This document shows positions 34,901 through 48,149 of a stretch of DNA of 64,000 bases, piece after piece. This DNA is from Corynespora cassiicola (lineage: Eukaryota > Ascomycota > Dothideomycetes > Pleosporales > Corynesporascaceae), in assembly GCA_022059125.1 (NCBI GenBank), contig JAEUWY010000001.1, positions 868,001 through 932,000 on the forward strand, read 5' to 3'. The position numbers and the translations under genes were made by a program. Numbering within the stretch: the stretch's first letter is position 1; every line of letters begins with the position of its first letter. Below the pieces are notes generated by a model. That model ran no database searches. It worked only from the letters and a program-made list of their open reading frames with translations, and had not been told where the DNA came from.

Positions 34901-35599
34901 CTATTTTTTTTTTTAGCTTAGCTTAGTTTTTTAAGCTAATATATAACACGCAGGTTTTTTTTGTTACTATTTACTTTTATAATAATATTTAAAATACTAA
35001 TAGTTTTTAGTACTGTCTGCTGTTATTACCTAGCTAATTTTATTAAAGCTGTAAAAAAAGTTATAGTTTAAAAATATTTAACTTATATAAAGTATAAATA
35101 AGTATATAAAATATATATTTATTTTAAAAAGTATAGTAAGTGTCTATATCGCGGGCAGCAGTGTAATATTTATATTACTTAGTCTAAATTTTAGCGTCTT
35201 ACTAAAAAAAAAAAATTATAATAATAAATAAAAAAATTACGCGAAGCGCAGAATACAGCTGTAAAAATATATAAAAAAGTTTTAAAAAACTTACAGATAG
35301 CGAAAGCTAAAAAAAACAGCTTCGTTAATAAATAGACTTACTTAATTATTATATAAAAAAAGCTATATTAGTAAAAAAACAAAACTTAAAAAAGTAAAAA
35401 TAGTAGAAATATAAAGTATTATTTAAAGTTTTTACTTTTAACAGTCTTTTGAAAAAATTTACTTTTAACTTTTTTTTAAGCACTTAAAGCGCTATTAAAA
35501 GTTTTTTTTAATAACTTTTAGAAAGTATTTATATTATTTACTAATTTTTAAGTATTTAGTTATATATATAATATATTACTTTTTTTAAATATATTTTTT

Positions 35600-38500
35600 T
35601 TAATTACTTCTGTATAGTAATAAAAGTAATTTTACTTTTAGTTTTTTTTAAGTAGTTACTAATAGTTTTTTAGATTTTATTTTAGTTTTTAAATATTTTT
35701 TAACTTTAGATATTTTTTTTATTTAACTAACTATTTCTATATAAAATAGTTATTATAAAATTTGTTTTATTTTATTTTGCAGTAGCCTACTAGCGCTTCT
35801 ACTTTAAATTTAACTTTTTTCTTTATTTTATAATAAAAGTGTTTTTAAACTAGTATTTTAGCGTTAGTAAATTTTAATAGTAATATATAAAATATTAAAT
35901 ATATTCTAGTATTAGCAGAGAGTAAGAGTTTATAGTTAACTAGTTTTTTTTATTCTAAAATTAAAAATAGTCCGACTTTAACGTAATCTAATTTCTTACT
36001 TAATTATATTATTTAAAAAATTTTTATAAAAAAATATATTCTATTTTCTCTCTTTAGCTAAGATGCTATTTTTTGTTTTTAGTTAATATAAAAAATAGTT
36101 TTACGTTATACTGTTTTAATATTTTTCTATAATTATTTATAAAATTTTTATAATTTTTTTAATTTATCTATTACTTAACTTACAACCAGCTTAATTTGTT
36201 TTTTTTTTTAATTTTTAGTAATAAAAAATTTAAGTATATTCTGTGTAATGCGTAATAAAAAAATTACTTTATTATTACTAATTTTTTATTATAAAATATA
36301 AGTTATACTATAAGTAGTAAAAATATCTAATTATTCTGTTTTTAGTTGCTATATATCCGTAAATATATTTTTATAGTCTAATTTATTTTCTCTGTTTAAC
36401 TGTCTGTCTATAAATAATATACTATTAATAATTTTTTTTTAATTTTAATAGCTGATATTAGTATTATTAAGTAGTTTAATATAAAAAGTTTGTCTCTGTT
36501 GCTAATAATTAATTAAAATAATTTATAATACTTAACTACGCGATTTAAAATAATCTATACTAATTTTAGCATAGTATAGTTATTTTTAAATAAAATTATT
36601 TTTACGTATTTTATAAATCTATATATAATTACTAAAATAGTATTATAAAATACTTTAAAAACTAGATTATAAAATGTTAGTAGTTTAGTAATAAAGTCTA
36701 TAATGATATTTATTTAGAGTTTATTTAGTATTTTTATAGTTTATAGTTTCTTATATTAAACGTATATACTGTACTTATTTTTCTAATATATTATATATTT
36801 TTTAATAAACTTTATTATTTTATTTTTTAATCTAGAGATGTTATACGTCTATTATATTAGTTTAATTATTTATTTAATATTTAGATATCTGTATAATAAA
36901 TTTTTGTAATACTACTAAATAATAGTTTAATAAAATTTTTTTAGTATTTATTAGTATACTATTATAATAAAATTAATACTGCGTACTAGTTCTAAAATAC
37001 TGTCTAGTACTTACTTAAAAATCACAGCTTTATTTATTAACTTAGTTTCTGTAATATCTATTTTTTAATTTAAAATATATGTTTTTCTATTTTTTTTGCC
37101 TAGTATATAAATAATTTTAAATTTATACTATTTTAGTTTTTTACTCTATTTAGTGTATTATTAGTTTAATAGTTTAGTTATTATAAATATTATTAGATTT
37201 TTATAATTTAAATATACTGTAAATTCTAAACAGCTTTCTGCGTAAATTCTCTAATACTTAAAAAAATTTATAATAGTAAATAGTTTTTTATTATAAATAT
37301 TATAGTTTTTTTTAGTTTCGCTAAATTTTCTTAAAAAGTAAATAATTAAATACTATTTTTTTTAACTAATATATATTTTTATTACTAGATCTAATACGTC
37401 TGTTTTTATACGTAAAAATTTTCTACTAGTAAAAAATATAAAAACTAATAGTAATATACTTGCTTTTTTAAGTGTTTTAAAAACTTATTATTAGTTTATA
37501 TTTTACTTAAATAGTATATTTCTTTTATTAACTTTATAAGTAGTAGTATTTTTTTTAAATAGTAATTAATAAACTGTCTGTTAAAGTTACAGAATTCTAA
37601 AAAAAATTATATATTTTTAATATTTTTTAGTATTAGCTAGTTTTTAACTACTTTAATTTTTTTTAAACTAATTTTAATTTTATATTTTTTTATAATATAT
37701 TCTAAAAATTTAATTTTTTTTTTATAAAATTTATATTTTTCTAGTTTAAGTCGTAGCTCTGCTTTTTTTAAATATTTTAGTACTATTTATACGTGTTAGA
37801 TATATTTTTTAAAGTTTTTAAAAAAGACTAAAATATTATCTAAATATACTTTTAATATATTATTAATAAGTATTTAATATATTGTAAGTGCGTTAGTAAA
37901 ACTAAATAGTATTATAAAATATTTATAGTATCTATACCGCGTCCGGAATACTGTTTTTTATTTTTTATTTTTTTTATATATATTAAATTATACGCGCTTT
38001 AGAGATTTAAAACTATAAATATTTATACTTTAAATAGTTTATTTTTAAGCTTTTAAATATTCGGTAGTAAATATCTATTTTTAATTATAATATTATTAAG
38101 TTTTTTAAAGTTTATATATAACTATAAAAATTTATTTTTTTAAAAATAAAAATAATCAAATATTCTGCTTCTGACGTTGATTCGCGTATAAATTTTTTTT
38201 TAAAATTTTTATTAAAATATACTTATAATAATATAAGTTTTTTTTTTTATTAAACTATAGATAGGCTTAAAAATTAGATATTTTTTTTTCTAAAAAGCTA
38301 TTTTACAGTTCTAAAGCTAATACTTAAATTATATTTAGTTATTTACTTTTTTTTAAAAAAGTAGTTTTTATTTACTATATTTTTTAGAAATTATAAAAGT
38401 TACGTAAATTATTTCTAAAACTTTTATTTTTTTATTTAGTAGTTTTTTATTAAATTTAGTAGAGTTAACTTCATTTTTTAAAAATGCTTTAGTTAATTTT

Positions 38501-40800
38501 TTACTACTTATATTATTTAGCGTAATTTTATTTACTATTAAATACTACTAATACGTAGGTTCTAATATAATAGCGCAGTTACATTCTATAAATAAAAATT
38601 TCTTTTTTACTTAGTTAATATATAAATTATATTTTTTAAACTATAAAAATTTTAGAATAACATTATAAATAGCCGTGTCTATAATATTAAAAAAAAATTC
38701 TTTTTAGTATTTTTAAATATCTATAATAGTTAGAGTTTTTTAATTTATTAATATTTTTTTTAATATTTTTCTTTTAGTTACTATATAAAAAAAATAAAGT
38801 TATTTATAAGTATATATTTTTATTTTACTACGCTTTACAGCTTACTGTAAAAAATAATTATACTAAACTTTTATATTTAATAATACTTTTATTTAGTATC
38901 TGTTAAGTTTAATAAATAGTTTAATTAAGCTTTTTAAATTAGTAGCGTATAATACTTTAAATTAATTCAAAGCGCTAAATACTGTTTTAAAAAAATCTTA
39001 TTACTAAATTTATATAAACGTTTTTTATTCTAGTAACGTTTATAATTATTATATAAGTATATTTACTAGAAATTTTATAGATATTTTTTATTAACTAGTA
39101 TATTTATTACGAGTTTTTTAGCTTTATTTATTCTGAAAAAATATTATAATTATTATTTATTTTATAAATAAGTATTATATACGTATATTTTATAGTTAAA
39201 CTATTAATATTTATATTTGCGTAGTTTAGATAGAAACTAGTTTACAGCTATTTTATCTAAATAGTAAATTTAATATTAGTTTTTTTAATAAAAAGTTTAG
39301 AAATAAATTACGTATTTTAGATTTTTTAAGTTTAAATAGTATTATAGTTTTTACGTATTTTAGCTTTATAAAAAATTTAAAACTATATTTAGTTTACTGT
39401 TAAAGTTTGGTAAAACTTTTAATCTAATTTTTAAATTTAGTTAGTTAACTTATTTTTATATTTTAAAACTACGTTGTTATTAGCGTTTCTCTAAATTTTA
39501 GTTTTTTTTATCTAAGTTATAGTACTTTTTTAATTATTTATATATTATAGATAATTCTTTTTACTATACAGACGTTTTTATTAAATTTTTTCTGTATTTT
39601 TTAAAAACTTTAGCTAATTTTTATATTTATTTAAAGTTTTTATTAATTTTAAATTGAGTAAATTTAAGTAGTATACTGCTATCGCTGTTCTTTTTAAACT
39701 TATAACTGATATTACTTAAATAGTTTTTATAATTATATACTTCGCGAAAAACTTTTTCTTTTTTAAACCTAAATTTTTTAAATTTAACTTTTTTAAAAAT
39801 ACTTCTAAGCTTTATTTAGGTGCTTTTATTTTAATACTAAATATAATTAAAAAAAATTTTATTTTTTTGTTTCGCAGTAGTTTGCTGTTACAAATAAATT
39901 CTATTTTATAAAATTTTTTTGTAATAATTTTTTATTTATTATCTGCGTTAGATTTGTTATTTAATATAGTTTATAATATATTTAGCTATTAAATAACTTT
40001 ATTCTTTAATTAACAGTTTTTTATAATATAGCTTATTTTTCTACACGCGTAGTAAGTTATAGCTTTACTTTTAAACTTATTTTTTTTTTTATTATTTTTT
40101 TATTATTTTTTAGATATTACTAAAAATTATTAGTTTATCGCTATAGATGTTACAAATAAAATATATTACTTTATATTTAACTTATTTACTAGTATTAGCG
40201 TTATAGTATTTTTTACTATAGCTTAGTTTAGTATATTATTTATATTTTAGGTTCCAGTCTTAGCATAATTCTATTTATAATTTATATAGTTTCTAATTAA
40301 TATTAATAGATTTATTTATAAGTTATTTAAGCGTGTTAAGCTAGGCTTTAAAATATATAAATTTTTTTTTAACATTAAGTTTAAGTTCTTAATAGTATAT
40401 TGTTATAAATACTTTATTATTTTATTTAGTAAAAATTAACAGTTACTAAAATTTATTAGTGTAGTTAGCAGCTAAAGCCTGTTACTTAAAATATTAAATA
40501 ACTTATTTAGTAATTATATTTTTATTAGAAATTTTAAAAACTTATTTAATTTTTTTTTTAAATTTGTTAAAATTTTCTATTTATTTATTAACGTTGTTAT
40601 TAGCTTTACTAATTTTATATTTAATAAAAACTGGTTTAATTTATAAAAGTGCTTTGCTTTTTATATACGTAGCTGTAAATATAACGCGTTTTTTTTTTAA
40701 TATTTCTATTTTAAAAGTTAAAAAATAAGTTAAGCTGTAAAAACTAGTTTTTAAGTTTACTTTATTCTTTATAGTAAAAGTTAGATATTACTACTTTAAT
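35600..40800 (-). pseudogene. gag-pol remnant of B2
   Basis: Minus-strand polyprotein remnant. Gag lies at about 39500-40900. Reverse transcriptase lies at about 37750-38250 with YLDN at 37835-37846 (YLDD expected). The integrase core lies at about 36400-36720, where the reverse complement parallels 52300-52560 of B3. A chromodomain lies at about 35640-35830 (VEALVGYCKIK, then LVK and a KKYLKLKNI block). Stops are TAA and TAG throughout, and the limits are approximate. Confidence 0.78.
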
Positions 40801-40929
40801 AGAATTATTATCTACTATATTAAGTTATATAATTATATTAGTAGTAGCTTTAGTACTAATAGTACTACTAGTTAAAATTAAAAGTGCGCGTAATTCTAAA
40901 ATAGTATTTATTTTAAAAAATATTTATAA

Positions 40930-41299
40930 TATTAAAGCTATGCTACAGGCTATAAATAAAGCTAAAAAATAAATAGCTGCTTAGATTAATTCTTAGAAAT
41001 AAATACTAATAAAGTTATATAAGTAAAATAATGTGCGATATACTATACAGATTTCCGTATTAGTAATAAAGTATAATAAATTAATAGTTAATTCTAAATA
41101 ATAAATTTACTAATAAAGTAAATATAATTATAAAGTATATTTATACAAACTATATATATATACCTAAAGCTTTTTACTTAGTACTGTTCGGTTACTCAGT
41201 ACTACTAAACAGACTAATTAACTAAGTATATTACGTAACTAGCTATAGCAGTACGACTCTGTTAGCCCTGTTATTAGCCTACGTTTATAGCTTATAATA
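40930..41299 (-). repeat. 5' LTR of B2
   Basis: 370 bp, the same length as the 3' LTR, differing by transitions. It keeps GC-richer blocks such as gttagccctgttattagcc near 41270. Confidence 0.88.
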
Positions 41300-41304
41300 G
41301 TACT

Positions 41305-42400
41305 ACCTGTTACGTAATTTTATATATTTTATAATATTATTTTATTACGTAACGTAACGTTAACACGTAACTTATATTTTTATTTTAAATAATAATAAAT
41401 ACTTATTTTAATAATTCTTTCTACTTCTAGCTTATAATAACTATAACTATAATACTTTTTTAGCGTATAACTTTTAAATATATTTTTAGTTTTTCATTTT
41501 TTATACCTGCGTTACGCAGCTTATATGATTACCGCTGCCTATATACGTATATTTCTACTTCTGTTTTACTTTCTAACACTGTTACTTTTTACTGTTTTAA
41601 TTATTTTGTTTATATAAATATTACAGTAGAATTATATATAGTATATTTACGTATAATATAGCTTATAGTTATAGCAAGAACTTAAAAAAAAGTAGATTAA
41701 TTAATTAAGTAAAAAAACTATTAACGTTAAAAGCTGTTTTTTATAAATATTATTTTTTATAAATATCGCTCTCTGTAAACATCGCTTTCTATAAATATTA
41801 TTATATATTTAAACGTTTTTTTCTTTAGAAAAGTATCTAGCTAAAAAACAGAAAGATATTACCCGCTACATAGAACGTATATTTAAATAGGTATTTATAA
41901 AAGTTAAATTTTTATAGTAAAATATTAGAGCTTCTACTTAAAGCTTCTATTTAAAGCTTACAGTAATTTATTAAAAGTATTTTACTTTACGCAACTACGT
42001 TTTGTATTTAATACTTTAATAACTATAAATTATAATTTTTTTATATAAGTTATATTATTTCTAAATAAATTTTTAGAGCTTTAAGGCCTTAAAGCTTAAA
42101 AGCTTTAGAGCTTAAAATCTTAAAACTTTAAAATAGTATTTTTTTCTTCTATTACTTTTATAATCTGTAATTTATAACTTATAATTTATATAGTTACAGA
42201 TTCGCAGGCTAATAAGCTAGTAAATTTATAAAATAGAAATTACCTACTTACTTATTAATAATTTAATTATTTTTTATTACTTCTAATTACTGTTTTATTA
42301 AATGCCTAACTAGTATTATTTCTGTTTTTTTTTATTAATTTATATTTACTGTTTAGTTCTAGTCTAGTACAGCTAAGAGAAAAGGACTCCCGTAGCTTTT
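41305..42400. repeat. AT-rich non-coding stretch with short direct repeats and a palindrome
   Basis: The right flank of B2. It holds about four degenerate 17-bp units around 41730-41800 (TTTATAAATATTAT-like and TCTGTAAACATCGCT-like), three copies of AGCTTCTA(C/T)TTAA-like repeats near 41930-41965, and a perfect 20-bp palindrome AGCTTTAAGGCCTTAAAGCT at 42077-42096. It may be an LTR or leader of the Gypsy element that follows, but no second copy was found. Confidence 0.45.
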
Positions 42401-45400
42401 TTAATAAAAGTACTAAACTATTTAATAAAAAATTAAAAAATAAGTTATACTAAAAGTAGTTTCTGTTTTAGTACTTTTTTAAAAAATACTAAAAATACTA
42501 ATAATAATACTGTTTAATAAGAAAACTATTTTAAAAATAATAGTTTTTACTAAACAGTTACAAAGCTTCTAAATTTAAATATTTTTTAATTTAGATACTT
42601 TATATATAGCTCTGCTCTACTTATGACTAAAAAAAAAGTTAAATAAGTATTATAAGCTCTAACACGTTTATTATAAATAAAGATACTACTTAAAATAATT
42701 AAAAAGAATTCTATTTCTAGCGCTAAAAAAGCTATTTTTATTAACTTAGTAGTAGACAAATAAATTATTTCTACTTAATTTATCTATTCTAATATTAAAA
42801 AATATAATATATTACTAAAACAGATATAGTTTATATAATACTATGTTTTTATAGATTATAAAAATAATATAATTATATAGTTTTTTATATTCTAACTTAA
42901 ATTTATAAAAATACTATTAGTACTAGAAAGCTTTTAATTTACAAAAAGTTTTATTTTTTAGTAAAACGCAGAAAAACGTAGTATAAACTTAAATTACTAA
43001 ATAAAACCAAAAAAAACTAAATAGGCGTTTTTTTAGTTTAAAAAGTAATACTAATATACTCTAAAAAATTGCTGCGCTAAAAAAAAATTACTTTTTAACT
43101 ATAAAAATAATTATTTTTTTGAAATATTTAAAATAAGTTTAAGTGCCTGTAAAAAGATAAAAGTTTTTTTACTAAAATATAACTAGTATAAATAGCTTAA
43201 AAGCTATATTACGTAAACTTTTTTAAAAAACTTTTAAATTATATAAAAAAAAATTTACGTAAAATAGAGCGCGCGTTAGAATTTTAAAAAAAAAAGCTAC
43301 TAGCAAAAAAATTACAGCTTTATATATTAAAACTATTTTAATATAAAATTAAATATAAAAATAGTTAATACTAAGCTTTAAGTTAAAGATTTTAAGAAAA
43401 TTTAGTTATTAAAGTTATTAGTTTATACTAGATTAAATAAATAATTGTAAAGAAACTAGTAGAAAAAGAATTTAATATTACCAAAAAACCAAAAAAAAAA
43501 AATCATTTTATTTAAGCTAAGTAGGCTTTCGCGTTAGCTAGTTTTTTAAAATTAATTTAAATATTTTTATATTTTATTACTTTAGTATTAACTATAAAAT
43601 TAAACTTATTTAAAACGTAGAGACGCTAGTAACTAGTTTATTATATAATATATTATTTAAATATCTGCAGCTACTAGAAGCTTAGTTAAATATTTATATT
43701 AAGTAAAAGTTTATTTTTTTAGTAACGTATTCTACGCTTTACCTAAACTTTTTACTAAAAAACCTAATAAAAAAAAGTTCTATATTAACTATTAAAAATT
43801 AAATACTTTTACTAAAAAAAAAAAGTAATAGTACTATTAATTCAAAAAACTTTTATACTTTTAGAAAAATCTAAAATTTTTACTAAACTTAAAATTTACT
43901 AAACTTTTTACTATATTTATATAAATAAAATTTAAAAAAATTTAACTATTTTTTATATCTAGTATAGTAATTATAAATATTATATAATATTTTTTAGTGT
44001 TTATAACAGACCCGCTACGTTTTAGTAATATATTAATTAAATTTTTAGTAATTATATTAATAAGTTTTAGACTGCTTATATAGATAATATTTTAATTTAC
44101 TTATTAAATCTTTTAAAATATAAAAAATATATATAAAAAGTTGTAGAACAGTTAGAAAAATTTTATTTATAAGTTAATATAAAAAAAGCGACTTTATTGT
44201 AAAGTAAACTAAATTTTATTATTTTATTATTTTTACTAATAAAATATAAAAAAAGCTGACTATTTTTAAAAAGCTGTAAAGGTTTGTTACTTTTTATAAT
44301 TTTTATTATAAATAAATTAAAAACTATAGAAAATTTATTTATTTTTTAAATTAGTTAATAAAAACAGATACTTTCTGTACTTTAAAAAAAAGCGCTGTAT
44401 TTAAGTGTTTTAAAAAAAATTTATTTTAAATAATATTATTACGTAGTATTCTCTAACTTAAATAATCTAATTAAAAACTAATACTAATAATAGTATTTTA
44501 GCCGGCATTTTTTTGCAAAAACAGAATAATAAAAAATAATATTTAGTTACTTATTTTTCTAAAACTATAACTACTGTAAAAATAAATTATAATATTTATA
44601 ATAAAAAAATATTAGCGGTTATAAGAGTATTTAAATACTAAAATAATTAGTTAATTAGTCTGTACTATTTTTTAAAAATTCGAACTAATTATTATTTATT
44701 AGAATACTTTAGTATAAAGCGGCTACTGTTATAAAAAGAAATTTAGTAAACTAATAAATTTATAAAAATATACTGTAAAATTACTTACTAATTTAACTTT
44801 ATAAATATAGTAGCTAATACTTTATTAGAAAAGTAAAAAAAGCATTATATTTTAAAAAATTAAAATATTACTATTTATACTAAAGTTTTTCTACGTACTA
44901 ACTAACTTACTTATAAAAATAATAATTTTATAATTACTGTTTTTAAATTTTTTTCTAATTCTCTGTTAATAAATTAAAAATTAAAATAATACTTATACTA
45001 CTTATTAAATTATTTATTAATTACTAATTAAACTACTAAATTATTTAATAAGTAAAAAAAAAATGTCTAAAAGCGTTTAAAAAGTAAGTATAATCTAACC
45101 TTTTCAGAACTACTTTTTTAAAAAAAAAATTAGTAGTATTTAAAATAAACTTTTCTTAAATATATTTTATTTAGTTTATTTATACTATAGTTATAACTAT
45201 ATACTTAAAAGTTAGTAAAACTTGTAAAATAATACATAAGCTGTATTTTTAGTTTAATTTATTTCAAAATATTATTTAATATATATATAATTATTAAAAA
45301 TACGAACAGAATTATATTTTAAAAAATAAAACTTTTAGTTTATTTTGTTTATTATTTATTTCTAAACGCGTATAGCATAACGTTTTTATAAATTATTTAA

Positions 45401-46930
45401 ATTTTTTATTTAATAAAAAAAACTATAATAATATTTTTATTATAGTCTGTAAACTTAGTAAACGTGTTTTTTTTACTATTTTATTATAAAACTACTACTA
45501 CTAAAAATACTACTAATATATATTATAAGTATATTTAGTGTATTTATAGCGCTTTTAAAAGCATTATTTTTGACTAAAAATTTTAATATATTTTCTACTT
45601 TACTAATAAGCTTTGAAAACTTATAAGTATTTAATTTAAAAAATTTATAGCTTACTACTTATAAACTAATAGTAATACTAAAATTATAAATTAATATTTT
45701 GCTACCTGCTTACGATTTTTTATTAATTATTTTTAAAATAATTAGTTTAATTTACTACTAAATATAAATTATTTTAAACTATTTTTTTCTATAATTTTAC
45801 AGGCTTTTTATTTTATAAAAATAAATTTAGATATAAACTTTACTATTATTAAAATTAGTATAAGTAAGTTAAAAATATTTTAATTAAACGCGTTTTTAAT
45901 TATTATTATAAGTATTATAAAGTTATTTAATTAATACAGCTACGCGTAAAAAAATTTTTAACTAAAATTTAAAAAAATTAAAAAGTTTAGACTAATAAAA
46001 AGCGTCGCGATTTTAACTTTAAAATTAGTAATTTAGTATATATAATACTTAAAAAATTTAAAACTTTTTAACTAAGTTCTAAGTTAAATTAATAAATATA
46101 TAAACTCTATTAAATTACTAGTATAAAAGCACTTCTACTAAGTTAATTTATTTTTTTATATAAATTTATTTTTAGTATTTTATACTAGCTGTTTACGTAA
46201 AGCTTTTAATAATTTATTATTAAAATAACACTTAAAACTTAAACTTTTTATAAAAGTAAATAGTTGAATTAAATAAAAAATTAAATTAATTATTAATAGC
46301 TAACTTAACTGCGGTAAACTATTCTATTATACTATCTAAATAAATTATAATAATAATTTTATTTTTTATTTTATTAGTAATTTTATTAATATTTTTAAAC
46401 GCGTATAACAGTTGTATAAAAAATATTCTAATAAATCTAAGCTTTTTAAAAAGTTTTAAATATAGTTAAAAGCTATAGCTAATAATAAAAATTTTATAAT
46501 AATTTTTAAAAATAACTTTTCTACTAAAAAAAAATTATAAATAAAATAAAACGCTAATAAGTTAACTGCTAACTAATCTACTCTCTACTAAAGTTTTTAA
46601 ATTTACTAGTTTTTTTTTATATATTTTAAATTTTTAATATAGTGCGATTATTGTAATTCTAACTTAAACTATTAAAAAAGTTTAAAATTAATACTATTTT
46701 ATATATAAAACAGAGTGAATATATGCAGTACTACTAAAAGAATAAAAAAGCTAAAACTAAAATAGCGGGAAAAACCTGAAATAAAGTATTTTTAGTAAAA
46801 ATTATTAAAAATTAAATATTTTTAGTAGAAATTAACTACTTAAAAGCTAATTAGAGCTTTAAATTATATTTTATCGCTTTAATACAGACTTTTAAAAGAA
46901 AATAATATAATAATTTAAATTTAGATACTG
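42400..46930 (+). pseudogene. Ty3/Gypsy element D, gag-pol remnant
   Basis: A plus-strand Gypsy polyprotein remnant unlike families A, B and C. Reverse transcriptase covers about 43750-44120: KIFTKL, YNRPATF, then YIDN at 44077-44088 where YIDD is expected. The integrase core covers about 45350-45760 (blocks resembling INYLNFLFNKK, YNNIFIIVCKLSKRVFFT and INSNTKIINQYFAT). No chromodomain and no LTR pair could be identified, so the ends are estimates. It is heavily decayed, with long A/T runs. Confidence 0.65.
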
Positions 46931-47124
46931 TTTTACTGCGCTACTTTTCTCTTTATACTTTTAATTACTTTACTTTACTTTTATTTATTTTATTTTTAAC
47001 TAGTTAGTATAAAAAGCTAGGTATTTTCTGTACTTTTCAGCTCTCTACTTTAGTATAGTTAAAATATACAGAGTACAACCTAGAATCTAATATTTTATAT
47101 TCGCTTTTTAGTTAATGCTCACAA
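46931..47124. other. Short decayed stretch between element D and a pogo fragment
   Basis: AT-rich, with no coding similarity seen. It may contain the 3' end of element D. Confidence 0.3.
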
Positions 47125-47601
47125 ACTTAATATAAAACTATATATATTTATACTAGCTTTTTTAAAAACTATTTAGTAAAAAGCTAAAATACTAAGTAAT
47201 ACGTATAAACTAAAAGCTTAATTAAAATTAATTTATAATAAAATTAGAATGTATAAAAACTTATAACTAGCTAAGAAAAAGCTAAAATAATAGTTTATTT
47301 AGCTGTATTATTCTAAAGCTAAGTTAGAAATTTTAAAAAAGTTAATAGAGCTGTTACGCAGCGCAGACAATAAAATAAAAAAATAAATTTAATAGTAAAT
47401 TTTTTTAATAAAAACTAAAAAAACTAAAATTATAGCCTAAAAAAACGTTAAAATGTAATAAAATGAAAAAAAGTATAAAAAAGTATTTTATTTTAGTAGT
47501 AGCTAGTAGTTAAAAGCGCGCTGTACGCGCTATAAAAAATAAAAAAATATTTTTTATATTAAGTTATTATAGTATTTTTTTAAAGTAGTTAAGTAGAGTA
47601 G
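47125..47601 (+). mobile_element. Pogo-family P1 fragment, 3' half, cut by chromovirus B3
   Basis: Matches the transposase 3' half and the terminal region of the P1 copies, for example 55828-56370. It keeps the block gctgttacgcagcgcaga near 47350 and gcgcgctgtacgcgc near 47517. It stops at the TG that starts the 5' LTR of B3, so the right TIR is missing; B3 inserted into an existing P1 copy. Confidence 0.78.
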
Positions 47602-48045
47602 TGTTATAATACAGTTTTAGAAGAACCCGGGCAGGCAACATTAAGGGCGCGGCTCTAATTATATATATAATTACGCGCCTGAGGAGGAACTGCTGTACTA
47701 TATTACGTAACTAAAAAAATATATATAATTTAGAGCTTACGCTTTAGCAAAATAAGCGCTTATAAGCACTAATAGTAAGTATTTATAATAGACACAGATA
47801 AGCGCGGTTACTATTTAGTATATAGTTTATATAATTATACTCTATAATTATATTTACTTTATTAGCAAATCTATTATTTAGAATTAACTATTAATTTATT
47901 ATACTTTATTACTAATATAGAAATCTGTATAGTATATCGCACATTATTTTACTTACGTAACTTTACTAGTATTTATTTCTAAAAATTAATCTAAGCAGCT
48001 ACTTATTTTCTAGCTTTACTTATAACCTGTAGTACAGTTTTAATA
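47602..48045 (+). repeat. 5' LTR of B3 (444 bp)
   Basis: Starts TGTTATAATACAG and ends gttttaata. The first 172 bp recur at 53894-54065; the last 230 bp or so are shared with the 370-bp LTRs of family B. Confidence 0.8.
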
Positions 48046-48149
48046 TTATAAATACTTTTTAAAATAAGTACTACTTTAGAATTACGCGCACTTTTAACTT
48101 TAACTAATAGCACTGTTAGTACTAAAACTACTATTAGTATAATTATATA

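Larger units (their letters stand above)
34531..41299 (-). mobile_element. Chromovirus B2, structurally complete Ty3/Gypsy retrotransposon
   Basis: 6769 bp with 370-bp LTRs at both ends and a perfect 5-bp target duplication gtact (34526-34530, 41300-41304). The minus strand carries gag, reverse transcriptase, RNase H, integrase and chromodomain remnants in that order from high to low coordinates. It is uninterrupted by other elements, which makes it the reference copy of family B here. All frames are broken by RIP-type stops. Confidence 0.9.
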
